From assembly GCA_019722365.1 (NCBI GenBank), contig JADFUC010001190.1, positions 62,001 to 126,000 of the forward strand: DNA of 64,000 nt. The letters are read 5' to 3'. The stretch comes from Lithospermum erythrorhizon. Lineage: Eukaryota; Streptophyta; Magnoliopsida; Boraginales; Boraginaceae. The notes under the pieces are model-generated. The model did no database searches. It worked only from the letters and a program-made list of their open reading frames with translations, and was not told the DNA's origin. The position numbers and the translations under genes were made by a program. Of the stretch, positions 36,921-49,742 are shown piece after piece (within the stretch, counting starts at the first letter, position 1; each line of letters opens with the position of its first letter).

Positions 36921-37694
36921 AAAATAATAACTTTTTTGTGCGATCTTGATTCTTGAGTATCTTGCAACTGTTTAGTTTCTCAAGTATTGAAATTTATATC
37001 TATAAAAAAGTTGTCAAAATTCATTTTACATTGTTTTAATAATATGTATTTGTTTCTATTTTCTTTTGTTACATTGTTTTGTACTCCAAAAAAATTATAA
37101 TGTTTCAATCAAAGTTTTAAATATTATCTTCAAGAGTACAATATAACACTCAATTCTTGTATAATTAAACCGAGCAAGGTTTAGATTTTAACCATATTAA
37201 CAAGTGTGAGATACTCTAATTCAAGAAATATTGGATGGATTATAAGGAGTATGAATTGGATATAATTGTTCTACATAATAGATGAAGTTATGTTTGAAGT
37301 GTGAGATTTGCATGTGTACATTCCCCTTCGTTTTTTGCTCATCATTTGGGACTTCAAGTTTTGCTAATAATTAAGTGAATGGTAACCCGTAATTCTAGGT
37401 GATACACTATTTTTATGGCTTCTTTTCTAAAAGAAATTATAAGGTGTATCAAATGTATTGGAATTATTACTATTATTGTTGTTAGTAGCTCATCCCACAT
37501 AGAAGGCCCTCCAATATCCGATTTATTCTCCATTCAGTGTATTACACACACAACAAACATAAAAGGTGCATTCATATATCCATGAATATATCGTGAGCTT
37601 CGATCGTCGAAACTTCTCTGCCTCATCACTCTCTCGATTAGCCGCAACTTCCGAGAAATCCGAGAGAGGGTCGAGAGGCAGAGGAAGAGAAAAT
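36921..37694. other. AT-rich spacer before the DUF3511 gene
   Basis: No gene is seen. The last 190 bp (from about 37510) are less AT-rich and open in frame with the downstream gene but contain no ATG in that frame, so they are probably its 5' untranslated region. Confidence 0.4.
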
Positions 37695-38054
37695 ATGGAA
37701 GGCGCCGATATTAGAAGCTCACGAGAGAGGTGGAGGAAAAACAAGGAAGACTTCTATGGTAGAACCTCAAAGGAGAGGGCGATCGGAGGGAGGATCAAGG
37801 AAAGTGCTTCCTCAATTCACCAATCGCCAGAAGCTAACAATTCTTGTACCAATCACTACAAACCATCTTGCTCAAACAAGGTGGTTAAGACATCAAAATG
37901 TAATAGGACATGGTACTCTAAGCCTGAATTTAATAGGAAAAAGAGAATTGCAATGTATAAAATGTATTCCATGGAAGGAAAAATTAAGTGTTATTTCAAG
38001 AATGGTTTGCGGCAGTTCAAGCGATCATGCTTTAAACTCGTTCATGGAATCTGA
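37695..38054 (+). CDS. DUF3511 domain protein
   Basis: A single exon of 119 residues from ATG 37695 to TGA at 38052. The frame is open upstream to 37566 without another ATG, so 37695 is the natural start. The C-terminal 45 residues are the DUF3511 signature: WYSKPEFNRKKRIAMYKMYS, then EGKIKCYFKNGLRQFK, then KLVHGI, lysine- and arginine-rich. The N-terminal part is charged and low in complexity. Plant DUF3511 proteins are small and of unknown function; the basic C terminus suggests nucleic-acid or membrane-surface contact, but that is inference. No signal peptide or transmembrane segment is visible. The expected W-W pair at the start of the domain is here TW. Confidence 0.75.
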   Translation: MEGADIRSSRERWRKNKEDFYGRTSKERAIGGRIKESASSIHQSPEANNSCTNHYKPSCSNKVVKTSKCNRTWYSKPEFNRKKRIAMYKMYSMEGKIKCYFKNGLRQFKRSCFKLVHGI

Positions 38055-39073
38055 TGAACTTTTTTGAAACTTTTTGTTGATTGATTGAAGAAGAAAAGTA
38101 AAATATATATATATCAATGTTCCTTCATCGAGTATTATTAAGTTTTACATTATTATTCTCTAGAATAAAATAGGTAGAGACGGGATTTGATTTTGTTCAT
38201 ACTTACATAATAATCATTCTTCATTTACTATTGCACATTTTCATTCCATCAAAGGTTTGCATATTTGCATTAATTGCAAGTTTGCAAATAAGTTTGGAAA
38301 AAATGTGTTGTAGTGTTCGTCAACATCCAACTATTTGCAATAGATGTAAAACAATGTTGTAATATAGTGAATCATGACATGCAATTTTTTGGGAAATCTA
38401 TCTGAGTTGGATATTATTAGCAGTATATCTTAGCTTAAAGGTTTCATTGTCTTTTTTTTTTAATAACAAAGCTATTCTGTTTCTAATCAAATCATCAAGT
38501 ACAAATGTACAATGAATAAAAGGAAAAGATAGGCATTCTCAATCAAACTTACCACCTGTTATTTAGCTGGAATGGACGAAAGGAAATTAAATGAAACTAA
38601 ATTATTGCAATTTAAAATAAAATAAAACATTTCGAGGCAAATGAAAACAAACTATTGTATTATATTATTTAAATGATTATTATTCCAAATATAATTGGCT
38701 AGAATGATTTTTGTCTTGCACTTTAAATTACGATTTAATTTTCTATACGATCCCCGAACTATTTTAATTTTCTACGACCCCTGCATTTAATTTGACTGCC
38801 TAATAATTTCTATATTATTCTTAATTTTCACTACAATATAAATAATTACTATTTTATCCTTAAAATATATATTCAACAAGATGACATAAGAAACGACTAT
38901 TTCATCCATAATAGCTTCTGATGTAGCTTTCCAGTCCTATCTTCTACCAATCTGAACCTGCATATCTTCAATGTTTCGTTAGATTACCTGATGTCCAGTG
39001 TAAAAAAAAAATGGAACAAATCTTATGGAAGGCACTCAATAAGTGTAACAAAGAACATGATCACCACACTTAC
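38055..39073. other. AT-rich spacer
   Basis: No gene is seen between the DUF3511 gene and the P4-ATPase relic, other than AT runs (38104-38114) and a T run around 38453. Confidence 0.45.
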
Positions 39074-39515
39074 AAGAGCTTTCTGTTTTGGGGTTGAGCG
39101 ACAACATATAACAGATGCACAATTTACTGCTAGCTCAAGAAATGATTTTTCAAGGTTTTTGTCAAGAGCAAAGGATAAAGACCTTCCATCAATTATCAGA
39201 GCACATGACAGAGAACTTTCTTTAGCCGATAAAACTTGTGATCCTTCATTAAGTTACTAAGGAGTTGTAGATCCAATATATTTTGCCTTTGCAACAACCT
39301 CCTTTGTCTCCCCTGTTTCTCCAGATCATTATTTAATAGAGAAAAAAGTTAATGTCAAATTGCAAAAATAACACCAATGATGGAAGACAAAGATTATAAA
39401 AAGATCAAGAATTGACATAGCAGTACCCAATGTTAATTGCAGTCTCCATCTTATCCCCTGTTAACACCCAAATCTTAATTCCAGCATTTTGCAGCTTGTC
39501 AATGCACTCCGGAAC
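39074..39515 (-). pseudogene. Fragment of a P4-ATPase (phospholipid flippase) pseudogene
   Basis: Minus-strand exon 39427-39515 encodes [34 protein letters not shown] is the nucleotide-domain motif, and the whole is typical of ALA-type aminophospholipid ATPases. The following exon, from about 39320 to 39074, carries EVVAKAKYI, two consecutive in-frame stops (39254-39259), then [36 protein letters not shown], ending at a GT donor. That is the next conserved block (LIIDGKSL ... CRSSPKQKALV) of the same family. No other exon of the roughly 1,200-residue protein is seen, so it is a fragment with its order and splice sites preserved, meaning genomic rather than retroposed origin. Confidence 0.8.
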
Positions 39516-40386
39516 CTTTTGACACCATAGGAATGCCGAATACCAGATGAGAAATAGGTGTGGGATGTAAGGTTGGGGTGAGGAAGTAGGGTGAAGTGGA
39601 TACTAGTGAGCACAAGAAACAAGCAATATACTTTAAATAAGTAGTGATAAAATACCATTTTAATGTGAAACTACAGATTTTAAGCAGACATTACTATCAC
39701 TTCATTATAAATGAAATTGTGATAGGTAATGTAATAACTTAAACCGTCCTAATGTACCGGTCGACCTACCGAAACCAACTGAAGAGATCCCGATCCCGAC
39801 CCAGAATCCTAAACCTGATCCAAACCGATAATCGAACCGAACTGACCGAAACCGATCCGAATTGTTATGTTTCTTTATTTCGAATCTCTAGATGAGTTCA
39901 CTATTTTTAAGATTTTAATCATAAATACGCTTTAATTTAGTTTATTGACCAGACAGCTTAATTATTATTTCCCCATTTCAAATTATTAAATATGTTTTAA
40001 TTGGGCCAGATTTTCGCTGACAATTTAATTACTTTCGAATACGAAGCAGTTTCAATAATACCTGACCGTAATCAGTTTCGATAAAATCAAGAACGGACCT
40101 GGCCGTGACTGGCTTCGATCCCATTCCAAATTTTTTCGCCTCGAAGACGCTTCTATCCTAAGCTGACCTGACGAAACCAAAATAGTCCGATTCCTGAAAA
40201 TCGGTCCGGTCCGAACTAATAACAGCAATAGATATAGGGATGTAAGCAAATAATCATTTCACACTTCCAACAAACACTGTTTGGGGTGTGTGTATAACAA
40301 CTAGGGTTTGACAATTCAATATTCAAACTCACTTAAATTATTCATTCTTGAATTCTGCAACTTGATAATTGAGAGTTTTGCAGCTA
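39516..40386. other. Spacer with ACCGAA-rich repeat
   Basis: Between about 39750 and 39865, and again at 40060-40215, the DNA is dense in CCGA/ACCG words (for example AACCGATAATCGAACCGAAC) on the plus strand and partly inverted in the second block (GAAAATCGGTCCGGTCCG). This looks like a low-complexity or MITE-like repeat, not a gene. The 5' untranslated region of SNU23 probably begins near 40260. Confidence 0.45.
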
Positions 40387-42795
40387 ATGGGTGAAGCTAG
40401 CAATGGTGTAAGCTTAAATGGTTTTGCAGCTTGGTCAATGATTTTACTTTGATGGTTTTGCGTTATGGGGTTTTGTTGATTTGTGTAAGCAGGTAGGGGG
40501 AGTTGACAATACATTCAGAAAGAAATTCGATCGTGAAGAATATTTACAACGTGCCCGTGAGCGTCAAGAAAAGGTTGATCCTTTCTCCAATTCATCTGCA
40601 AATTTGTTCAGTAGTTTTAATTTCTTCAAGTTTACCAATTTATATTAGTTGTTATCAGGAAGCTGAAGGGCAGGGCAAGTCGAAAGGTATGCTGAACCTC
40701 ACTTGCTTTTCGATGAATATGAAATTGTTTAGTGATTGGTGTTGATCAAGAACTGACTGATAGTGTTGCTCTTTGTTGCAGCAAGAGGGCCTCCGGTGCA
40801 AAGGAAGCCGCTGAAGCAGAGGGATTATCATGTTGACCTTGAATCTAGATTGGGGAAAACTCAGGTTCATTAAGCTCCAATTTTTTTTAATATGTGCATC
40901 ATTCATAAGAGAAACAGTTGCGATCTGCTTTTGATTCATCGATTACTGTTTTTAAACTGGTAATAGTGTTGGATGGTTGGTTGGGCAAGAAAGTTCTTTT
41001 TTTGTCCACTTAGTGGTAACTCAAGCTAAGCAGCAGCATATGGTTATGATTAATTTAACATATTGGTATATCTTAAGTTTGTGCTTAGTTTTGCAGTGAT
41101 TCATTTTAACTATAAGTTGAATGCTTTCTTAGTTCCTGGGGCAAGTTAGGACCTTGTGAAGTTTCTGAATTAAAATCAAGTATAATCTGTCATCTATCTT
41201 TCAGAAGCTTTATCTAGACCTCTTATTTCCCATTTTCTATGTCATCAATAATCATGGGAGGGTTCTGTGGATTTGTTGGTGTATTTTCTCATGCTGGCAT
41301 CTATGTGGCTTTTGCAGGTTGTTACCCCAGTAGCACCTTTAAGTCAGCAGGTATTTTTAATCATGATTATACAAGTTTTCTCCTTATTGTTTAGACAGAA
41401 GTTCTTTGCTGCTTTCTCTCCGTGATTTTATTTTAATTTTCCTATTTATTTAATTGAGTTCAGACTGTGACCGTCCCAGGAACTATAATCACTCGCAGAC
41501 TAGTCATGAGTTGTAGGCTTGGTCTTTTTCCAAACCTTTTTTCCGTGACTATCTGCCTTTGTGGACCAGTATCTTGTTTAGTGATGCAAAGGCGCACCTA
41601 ATATATTATTGGATGTTCTTCTATTCTTGAGCAACTACTGCCTCTATATATATCAAGTCCTGTCAATAATACCCTGTACATATGAGCAAGCAGATTAACT
41701 TTTATAGAATCTAGTCACACTTATGCTCAAAAGGTTTCTTGAAGATAAGTGTGTTATCTTGGATTGTATTTTACTATTATTGTTGCATCTGCAGGCTGGA
41801 TACTACTGTTCTGTTTGTGAGTGTGTGGTAAAGGATTCTGCAAACTATTTAGACCATATCAATGGGAAGAAACGTAAGTATACATGCATTCTTTTAAGCT
41901 GGTTCTTGTTACACACCTTTTCGAACCATGGAGGAATGTCTTTATTAAATGTTCCCATGATCTCTGTTCAGATCAACGAGCCTTGGGCATGTCAATGAGA
42001 GTGGAACGAGCATCTCTTGAGCAGGTTTCATTTTAGAAGAATTCTTTATTTGATCTTTAATTTGCAAACTAGTACAGTGCACAACTGAATTATGGTGCCA
42101 CTATGTTAATTGTTAAGAGGTGTTTCCATGTCCTGTGGTTATATTCTCTGGTACAATTGTTAAGAGGATAGCAACAGGACGATGTGCGTACTATTGGGTA
42201 AAGATATTAGATAACTTGAGGAAGGATAATAAAGACTACCATATAAACTTCTTTCCAATGGCCTTCTTTCTCTGAAATTATTTTTCTAATATTTCACCCT
42301 CTCACTTTAATAGGTCCAGCAGCGTTTTGAAAGCCTCAAGAAACGCAAAGATCCAGGAAGCTTTTCAGAGCAAGGTATATATGTTGGGGACTTGGGGTAG
42401 TTGGGGTCACAGAATAATCTCAAAGTACAGCTTAATTTGTTAAATAAAGTCACTTGCATATCTTTCTTCTGTATACTCTCTCATAATCAAAGACGTCAGG
42501 GATTGACTATTGATTCTCTTCTAGACTTTGATGAACGGATTTTAAAGCAGCAGCTTGAAGAGGAGGAAAGAAAACGTGAACGTCGGGAGAAGAAGAAAGA
42601 GAAGAAGGTCTGCCATTACCTACCCATTTTGCTATTTTTCAGTTATACTTGAAGGGTCACTTTAATTGTTTGTAAATGAATGAGCTTGTTCTGGATTGTC
42701 ACCAGAGGGAGAAGACTGTGGAGGAGGAACCTGAGGAAGACCCTGATGTCGCTGCTCTGATGGGATTCGGAGGTTTTCGAACATCAAAGAAGTGA
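40387..42795 (+). CDS. SNU23: SNU23/ZMAT2-type spliceosomal zinc-finger protein, 10 exons
   Basis: Exons: 40387-40407, 40493-40573, 40659-40686, 40782-40864, 41318-41350, 41795-41873, 41972-42024, 42314-42374, 42525-42607 and 42706-42795. Joined, they give 203 residues, the normal size. The order is [20 protein letters not shown] near the start, [15 protein letters not shown], then the matrin-type C2H2 finger [20 protein letters not shown] with [22 protein letters not shown], and a charged coiled-coil tail ending [20 protein letters not shown]. Human ZMAT2 and yeast Snu23 have the same blocks. The protein is part of the U4/U6.U5 tri-snRNP and B complex, acting near the 5' splice site in the nucleus. 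The gene faces LPD convergently. The first exon is only 7 codons. Confidence 0.93.
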
Positions 42796-43825
42796 GCATG
42801 TTATACAATCCATTGACAAGACCGATGTTTGCAGCAGCACTATCGCTTATCTGAAATCTGAAATGTTCGAGATGCAAGTTGCAGAGTGAGAACAGCCACC
42901 TTATCTTCTTAGCCCCAATTATTGGAATCAACATTTTCTTCTTCTTCTGGGGTAGGGAGTGCAACTCCTTTCCTTTCTCTCTGTAATTTATTTTCCAAAT
43001 GGTTAGATATATAGCAATTCTTGCCTCAACATCTGTACATCTGATTAATTTTATCTGTCTGCTGGTTAACACACTAGTGTATTAACAATTCACGAATTCT
43101 ATGTTGACGCGCACTCGAGCAATTTTCATATTGAAATAGATTTGGAAGATTTGGTCAAATATTATTTGTGAGGTGACAATTAGACTTCACTCTAATGTGG
43201 ACATTTCAAGGGTTATGTATTCATAATTTCATACACAATTTGGGTATACAAAACAAATGATGTTTTTGGTTCCTACGTACAGGCAGAGGTTTTGCTTAAC
43301 TATTCATCGAGAGATTCATGAAATGCTGAACTATTCAATGAGACCATGAATGTGTTGTGTGTTCATTTTCATCGTATTCTGAGGGATCAGAAATCACAAG
43401 AAAACCTCAACAAAAGGTATCGATCCCCGTACCTCTCGCATGTTCTACCATCTGAGCTGCATCCCCATGTACAGTAGGCTTAGGCTCAGAATTGATCGCT
43501 ACGCCACTTGTATACCCTCAGTTTAACATATTACTAGGCCACGGCAAAAAGGACACTATTGCATTAACCAAGGCCAACATAGGCTGATGCTTCCATCTTA
43601 GCAATGCCCTTGTATACTTCATTCAACTTCATCTCAAAATGATCCTACACCTAACCTAAGCGTATAAACTAATAATATACAGATGGCTAACGAAAACAAC
43701 TCATTCATGAGACATTTGACAAAATTGGATGAAGCAAGTAGCTAATGCAGAGCATCAAAGACCTATTGAAACATGGTTACAACTGAACCAGTAAAGAAAA
43801 TAATAGTACAGCAACTTCATCTGGA
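42796..43825. other. Convergent spacer between SNU23 and LPD
   Basis: Holds the 3' untranslated regions of both genes and the tRNA-Ala relic at 43416-43466. The open frame at 42662-43072 (minus) runs antisense across the last SNU23 exon and has no motif, so I take it as a shadow. Confidence 0.6.
43416..43466 (-). pseudogene. Truncated tRNA-Ala relic
   Basis: On the minus strand the sequence GGGGATGCAGCTCAGATGG begins a plant tRNA-Ala. TAGA follows, after which part of the D and anticodon stems and the 5' side of the anticodon loop are missing (about 12 bases), then CATGCGAGAGGTACGGGGATCGATACC. The 3' T stem and acceptor strand are gone. It cannot form a cloverleaf. It lies between SNU23 and LPD and is less altered in base content than the copy at 17961, but more deleted. 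Confidence 0.75.
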
Positions 43826-46800
43826 TTAGACAGCAACTGCTGTGCCGAATGGACTTGAATTGTCAACTTTAACCTGGTTTAAGAAAGAAGAAATCAATTT
43901 AGATAGAAGTGATATCGGCCACATTTTCAATCAGTAGATCTGATTATGAACCGGAAGGCAGGTTTTCAAGATACAGCGAATGGTATCTAATTGTTAGTTC
44001 AAATTAACAGAATTTAGGGGTTACCTTGGCTGATTTGAATAGTTCATCTAGTACTTCAGACAAAGTTGGATGTGCATGAACTGCAAACTTTATGTCCTGT
44101 AGAATGCAAGAGAACACAATGAGTTATGTTTAAAGCGCCACTGGTAGTTGTAGAAGAAAGAACATACTATTTGCCCAAGGCACTAATCTTCTGAAAAATA
44201 GTCAAAACACAACAATGCCAGCATTTACCAGAAAATACACTCACCAATTAGCCATAAATACAGTACATTACTAGAAGCAGCATAGTCAAGGACTCAAGGG
44301 CAGAATAGCAGCAGTGGATGGACATACAAATATACAATGCATGGAGCTAAGCATGGACCAAAGTGGCACAACAACAACCAAATTAACGATCCAATGCTAT
44401 AGAGTGGCATAAAATGAGAATTTAACTCATTCTTATTAAGAATGAAATATGTCAATTGTCAATCAAGAATAAGTTCTCGTTTAAATTTTCATAAACTAAA
44501 TCAAGTCAACAATTAAAGGATAAAACAGAATGGTTACATAATGCTCCTCTGCTGCTTAACTTCTGAAAATTACTCAATAATCAAGCCAAGCTAGTAGTGT
44601 CTTGAACAATATAATATGGCCATTTGATGGAAGAATTTCCATAAAAAACATGTGAACAACGTCTGTTTTATATATTACAGATTTACAGGTGCAGCAATCG
44701 TTCTTTTGCTCTGATTCTAACCTGGATGCGTGTTCCCATTGCAATGGCATTAGATGCTTCGTGTATGAGGTCAGCAGCATGCATACCAAATATGTGTACT
44801 CCTAGTATTTCACCATTGTCAGGTCTGTATAGTAACTGCAAGAAATAGACATCTGTAACTAATCAAAAAATTTACTAAACTACTTGAGATCTAGAAGACT
44901 CGAGGAGCTTATAAGTAACCATAACAAACGAGATGTATAAGTCTTAAAACTCAGAAGCAACTACCAAACTTGGCTGTTCAAGTCTTAAAATCTTCAAAGT
45001 GAATACAAATTAGTTCCATCTTACCTTGGCAAGGCCTTCCCCCTCATTTTCAGCAAGTGCCTTGGTGTTTGCTTTGAAACTAGTCTTTGCCACGCTTATT
45101 TCAAAACCTTCCTTCTCAGCTTTTTCTCTTGCTTGAGGCTATAAACATGACATATCCGTGTCAAAATAAATAGTTGAAATTCTTAAGAAAGTATTATTCT
45201 CATTGAGAAGTAAAATTCTGGGTCTTCTTCTCAGAGAGAGGTCAAATTCTGGGTCGTTTTCAATTCTGCATAACAGGACTGGAAAAGAATCCCTTTGGCA
45301 GGTAAAACAACAAATTGAACTTCGGAAAAGGAAATACAAAGGGTATTTGATGAAAATTGAAATCATATAGAAAAATAATCTAAATGGACTCCAAATAAGA
45401 CACATATCTACCAAGGTTAGATCTTAACATGGTCCCTCACAAAGAGACTCATAAATCAGTTATGCATCTCAAGTATGATGTTCCGGAATAGATTTAGGAA
45501 TATTCAAATTTCTGAGGGAAAGACTGTATCTATGCTTATCTTTAGGAATAGATCAGAATGTATCTATGCTTATCTTTTTCCCTTAATATCATTATATCAC
45601 ATCGTATATAATTGACATGCTTCTAATATAAGCATCCTTTGAGGAGAAATAAGTGCAATAATTTCAACTAACAGAACCCTAGGAATTAGAAACTTGACAA
45701 AACAGTAAATTTTATACATAGAAAAAGTAAAGCATACCTCTGTATATCCAACCATGCTGATTTCAGGATGAGTAAAACATGCTGCTGGGACACTTAAATG
45801 ATTCAGGACATGGTCATTCCCAGATAGTTGCTCAACAACTGTTCAATAAAACAGATGTTAAGGGAGCACATATATGTGACTAAATTTCATGTATTTATAA
45901 GAGCTTCATTTACCAGAAATTCCTTGCGCACTTGCAGCATGAGCCAACATCATTTTTCCATTTGCATCACCAATGCAATACAGGTGAGGGACCTAGACAT
46001 ATACTGTTAGAGAAAGTTGGATGAAGAGAATAGGTAAACCATACTTAAAGAGTGTTAACCAACCAGACCACCATTTGCATCGAGTACCCTCATGCGTTCA
46101 TCAACAGGCACAAATCCACGTTGTGTTTGCACATTTATCTGCATATTAACAAATGGAGCATCTTCAATTGGTATCTCTAACACTAGATCCTAAGGGAATT
46201 TAGGAATGGTTGTGCCACTCTTACATTTTCCAAACCCAATCCTTGAGTAAAAGGAGTTCTTCCTGTTGCAATAAGTGCAGCATCTACCTGCATTTGATCA
46301 TAACATAGAACATACATAACAGTTGCATGAAAAGCTCTCTAGGACTCTACGAGTAATATATTTGTCGGGACTTTGCAAAAAGAAAAATTACCCACAAAGG
46401 AAAGTAAATGGACTGTTGCAACTCAGAGGAGCTTGAAAGTTAACAAAATCACAGTGAATATAGAAATTGCGGCTGAAGATTGCCATGAAATAAAGGTTGC
46501 GGGCCAACTATATATCTCTCCTCTTGTATTATATTACATCTTAGGGACAGTAAGTAACAGTAAATTAGTAGATGACATCTAGACATGAGGACGAAAATGT
46601 CATCCATAAAAAACAACTTAAAGAAGTCAGCTATAAGATCCGAGAAACTTAAAAGGAGTTGTCGGGCACTTACATTTTGATTGCTCAGAAAAAGAAGCTC
46701 CTCTTTCACAGTTATTAATGCACATTTACTATTCGATTACATCACACATTTATGTTTCAAACTTTCTGGCTATATACTAGAGGCTAACCTCCAAAGTTTC

Positions 46801-48922
46801 CTTGGGTTCCTTTGTCTTTGCATCAATCATCTCAATGGTAACAGGTTTTCCATCCTTTGCTGGAGTTACCTATCAAACAATTTGTATATTCACGTTAAAT
46901 AAGTAAAAGATAAATCAGCCAAAATTGGTATCCCCATGCTAACAAGATGTTCTGAAGCATTGTACCTTGCTTGCAAAAACACCAGTATGATAATCTATTT
47001 TCCGAGGATTAATGAGGACTCTCTGAGCTAATTTCCCAATTTCAGGATCAAAACCAGGCATGAGCTGATCTAAAGCTTCGATAAAAGTTACCTGTCAAAT
47101 TCACCATGGTTTGCTAACATATTGTAAGCTAAAATCCTTCAAGTTTAAAAAATAAAAAAGGTGGTCAGAAAGTAATTTCTAGCTTTAATTTTTCAAAAAG
47201 CTGTGCGAAGGATGAGTATATCTTTTAATCTTTAGATATTGAACAAATGAAGAAAAAGGGAAAACTAAAAAGAAACCTGAAGTGCTCGATGTACTTGTGG
47301 TAATGGAACAATGATTTTGTACCTCACTCCCAAGAGCAGTATAGACATCACTGAATTCAAGGCCGATGTAGCCACTTCCTACAATAGCTATCCATTCAGG
47401 AACAAACTCCAATTTGAGTGCATGATCACTGGTTATAACAGTCTTACCTGCAATTCATTGTTCTTTCGTCAAATAGATATTGTCCAACAAAATGAGTGAG
47501 AACTTCTCTTTATTGCTATCAGGAGGGTATATACAATTTTATTATTAAATTTTACAACTGTAAAACAAAGATTTCGCTAATTTAAATATCATCATCACAT
47601 CTTCCGGTACATGTCTACATGCAGATGCTGGTTCATAGCAATGTTCTAAGTTTGCTACTTTAATGAGAACTGCAAATTATCTGCTTAACAAACGGCATTC
47701 ACGTCAGTAATGACAAACAACAGAAGTTGATATAGCTAAGCGGCGTGTAAATCCTAAACAAAGACTCCTTAAAAAATTATGTTTTAATAATGCTGAAATG
47801 AATAAAGAATAAGATAAATCATAATATTTTAAACAGGACTAAGCTCCTGCATCCACATAAGCAAAAGAATAATCAGAAATGAATGAGGAGAAGAAAATAC
47901 CATCAACTTCAATGCCTTTTGGAACCGCAGGAATTGACCCAGTAGCAATTATTACATCTTTTGCTGTTATAACAGTAGTGCCATATTTAACCTTTTGGGG
48001 CTCCAAAAAACATTGTACGAATATCACATAACTACTCCTCAATGAAGAAATTTCATGATGGCAGAAATAGATAAAGAAGTTTAAATGAACTACAAACACG
48101 TATTAACTTACCAAAAAAGTTCCAACGCCAGTCAAGATATCAACTCCAAGAGATTTCAATGAATTGGTCAAATTATTTCGAATTTTTGAAGCCAAATTAC
48201 TAGCATGATCTGCAACTTCCTGTCTGTTGTAGCTAGCAGCTGTAACCTGTGATCATAAGCATTAATCTTACCATCTATCAGGAAACGCAGGGCGTGTGAT
48301 AAAGAAGCAAAATCAATCTCCCAGAAACAAATTTATTATCTTGAATGGATGGCAGCAATTTATTAAAGCAGGGCTTATTTCCCTTGTTTTTAGACTTAAG
48401 CAGCATGAAATCTTTCAGAAAGTACCTGTATACCGAAAGACTTGAAATGGTGTTGATTCTGAAGTTCACGCATGCGTCCGCTCACTGCCAGAAGGGCTTT
48501 TGAGGGCACACAACCTCTGTTCACGCATGTTCCTCCAATTACATCACCTTCTATGATGGCTGTTTTTAAACCCTGCAAAAACTCCAAACAACAATATGAT
48601 ATGTAAAATGAAGAAGAAATAAAAGAGTATCTAAAACCTTGTGAACAGCATGAAGGGCAGCACCATGACCTCCAACTCCAGCTCCAATAATGACGACGTC
48701 GTAATCGAAGATTCCTTTGGACTCAACACTTCCATTTCCACTACTCAACCCCGCAATTATTCTACTCCTAAAACGCTTACTTCTACTCTTTGACTGCAAA
48801 ACTAACAAATGAGCAGAACCAAACATTGCCTCCCTCCGGATGGAATTGCTGACGTGGAGCTCTGATCTGGCAACAATTGGATAACATGATGAAGAGAGTG
48901 TGAGAGAGATTGATGACTGCAT
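43826..48922 (-). CDS. LPD1: Plastid dihydrolipoyl dehydrogenase (E3 of plastid pyruvate dehydrogenase), 15 exons
   Basis: Exons (minus): 48638-48922, 48426-48572, 48112-48246, 47901-48000, 47323-47447, 46966-47091, 46789-46869, 46225-46287, 46064-46138, 45914-45992, 45738-45838, 45025-45138, 44722-44835, 44025-44096 and 43826-43873. They give 554 residues, near the 567-570 of Arabidopsis plastid LPDs. The enzyme reoxidises dihydrolipoamide with NAD+. Residues 1 to about 70 are serine- and arginine-rich with few acids, as in a plastid transit peptide. FAD motif IGAGVGGHG lies near 78-86, the redox disulfide CVNRGC at 111-116, the NAD motif VGSGYIGLE at 245-253, and the catalytic His-Glu in HAHPTLSE at 522-529. 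All catalytic residues are present. Mitochondrial LPDs lack this transit peptide and differ around it. The ATG at 48922 follows an in-frame TTG that I do not use. Confidence 0.95.
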
Positions 48923-49742
48923 TTCAGACAAGAATACTCAGCTGCCTGTCTGTTTATGTGTTTGATCAACTACTTTTCTCACTCATACATACATAGTCCC
49001 ATCTGTCCATCTTATCTTCTTTACAAATAAAACTCAATTTAGAAAAATACCCCAACTTTTTTTTTTGGAAAATCAATTCTTATCCAATATGTCTTACAAT
49101 AATTGATATTTTAGTTGAAATATATTTTATTGAGTAATTATAAATTTTTACCATGACAACCTTCATTATTTGAAGAGGTTAGTCATTTATTTACAAGAGT
49201 AGAACTCAAGAATTTAAACGCTGACCGCTGGTTTTTTGAAAGGATAAAATTACTACAAGGTCAAAGTGTCAAAACTATCATAATAAGTAGATCAAACTCC
49301 ATATCAGAGTGGCAGAGTCCCCTTCCAAGGACAAAGGACAAAACGGTAAAGTAACATGATTTAGCTCAGCAAAGCAAACAATTGAGCAGCAATGATGACC
49401 ATGCTCCAATTTATGCATCAACAATAAGTATGAGCATTCCCTGAAGGTTCCCCGAGAACACCGAGTTCTCATTAATCATGACAAAATCTAAGTAACAAAA
49501 TCCTCACAATGGATGAAAGGGTTGGAAAATCCAAACGGGAGACACTATTTGTCGATAATGCCTCTATACTTATACTTAAATACAATAAATTATATAGAGA
49601 TGTCTCCGGCGGCGGATCAGATTAAACTAAAGTGATAGTGGCTAAAAGGCAATAATCCTCTCGATGCCTGACTGCGAACAGAAATACTCTTTTTTGTGTA
49701 CACCTCAAACATAATTACTCGCTTCTATATAGTCGCGTCACG
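48923..49742. other. Spacer between LPD1 and eIF2B-epsilon
   Basis: About 820 bp, containing the LPD1 promoter and 5' leader next to 48923 and the eIF2B-epsilon 3' untranslated region. No gene or clear repeat is seen; 49278-49472 is an accidental open frame. Confidence 0.55.

Noticed and set aside
38991..39260. 89-codon plus-strand frame
   Set aside because: It is antisense to the P4-ATPase exon, whose conserved residues read on the minus strand.
42662..43072. 136-codon minus-strand frame across the SNU23 end
   Set aside because: No motif, and it overlaps the last conserved SNU23 exon and 3' region on the opposite strand.
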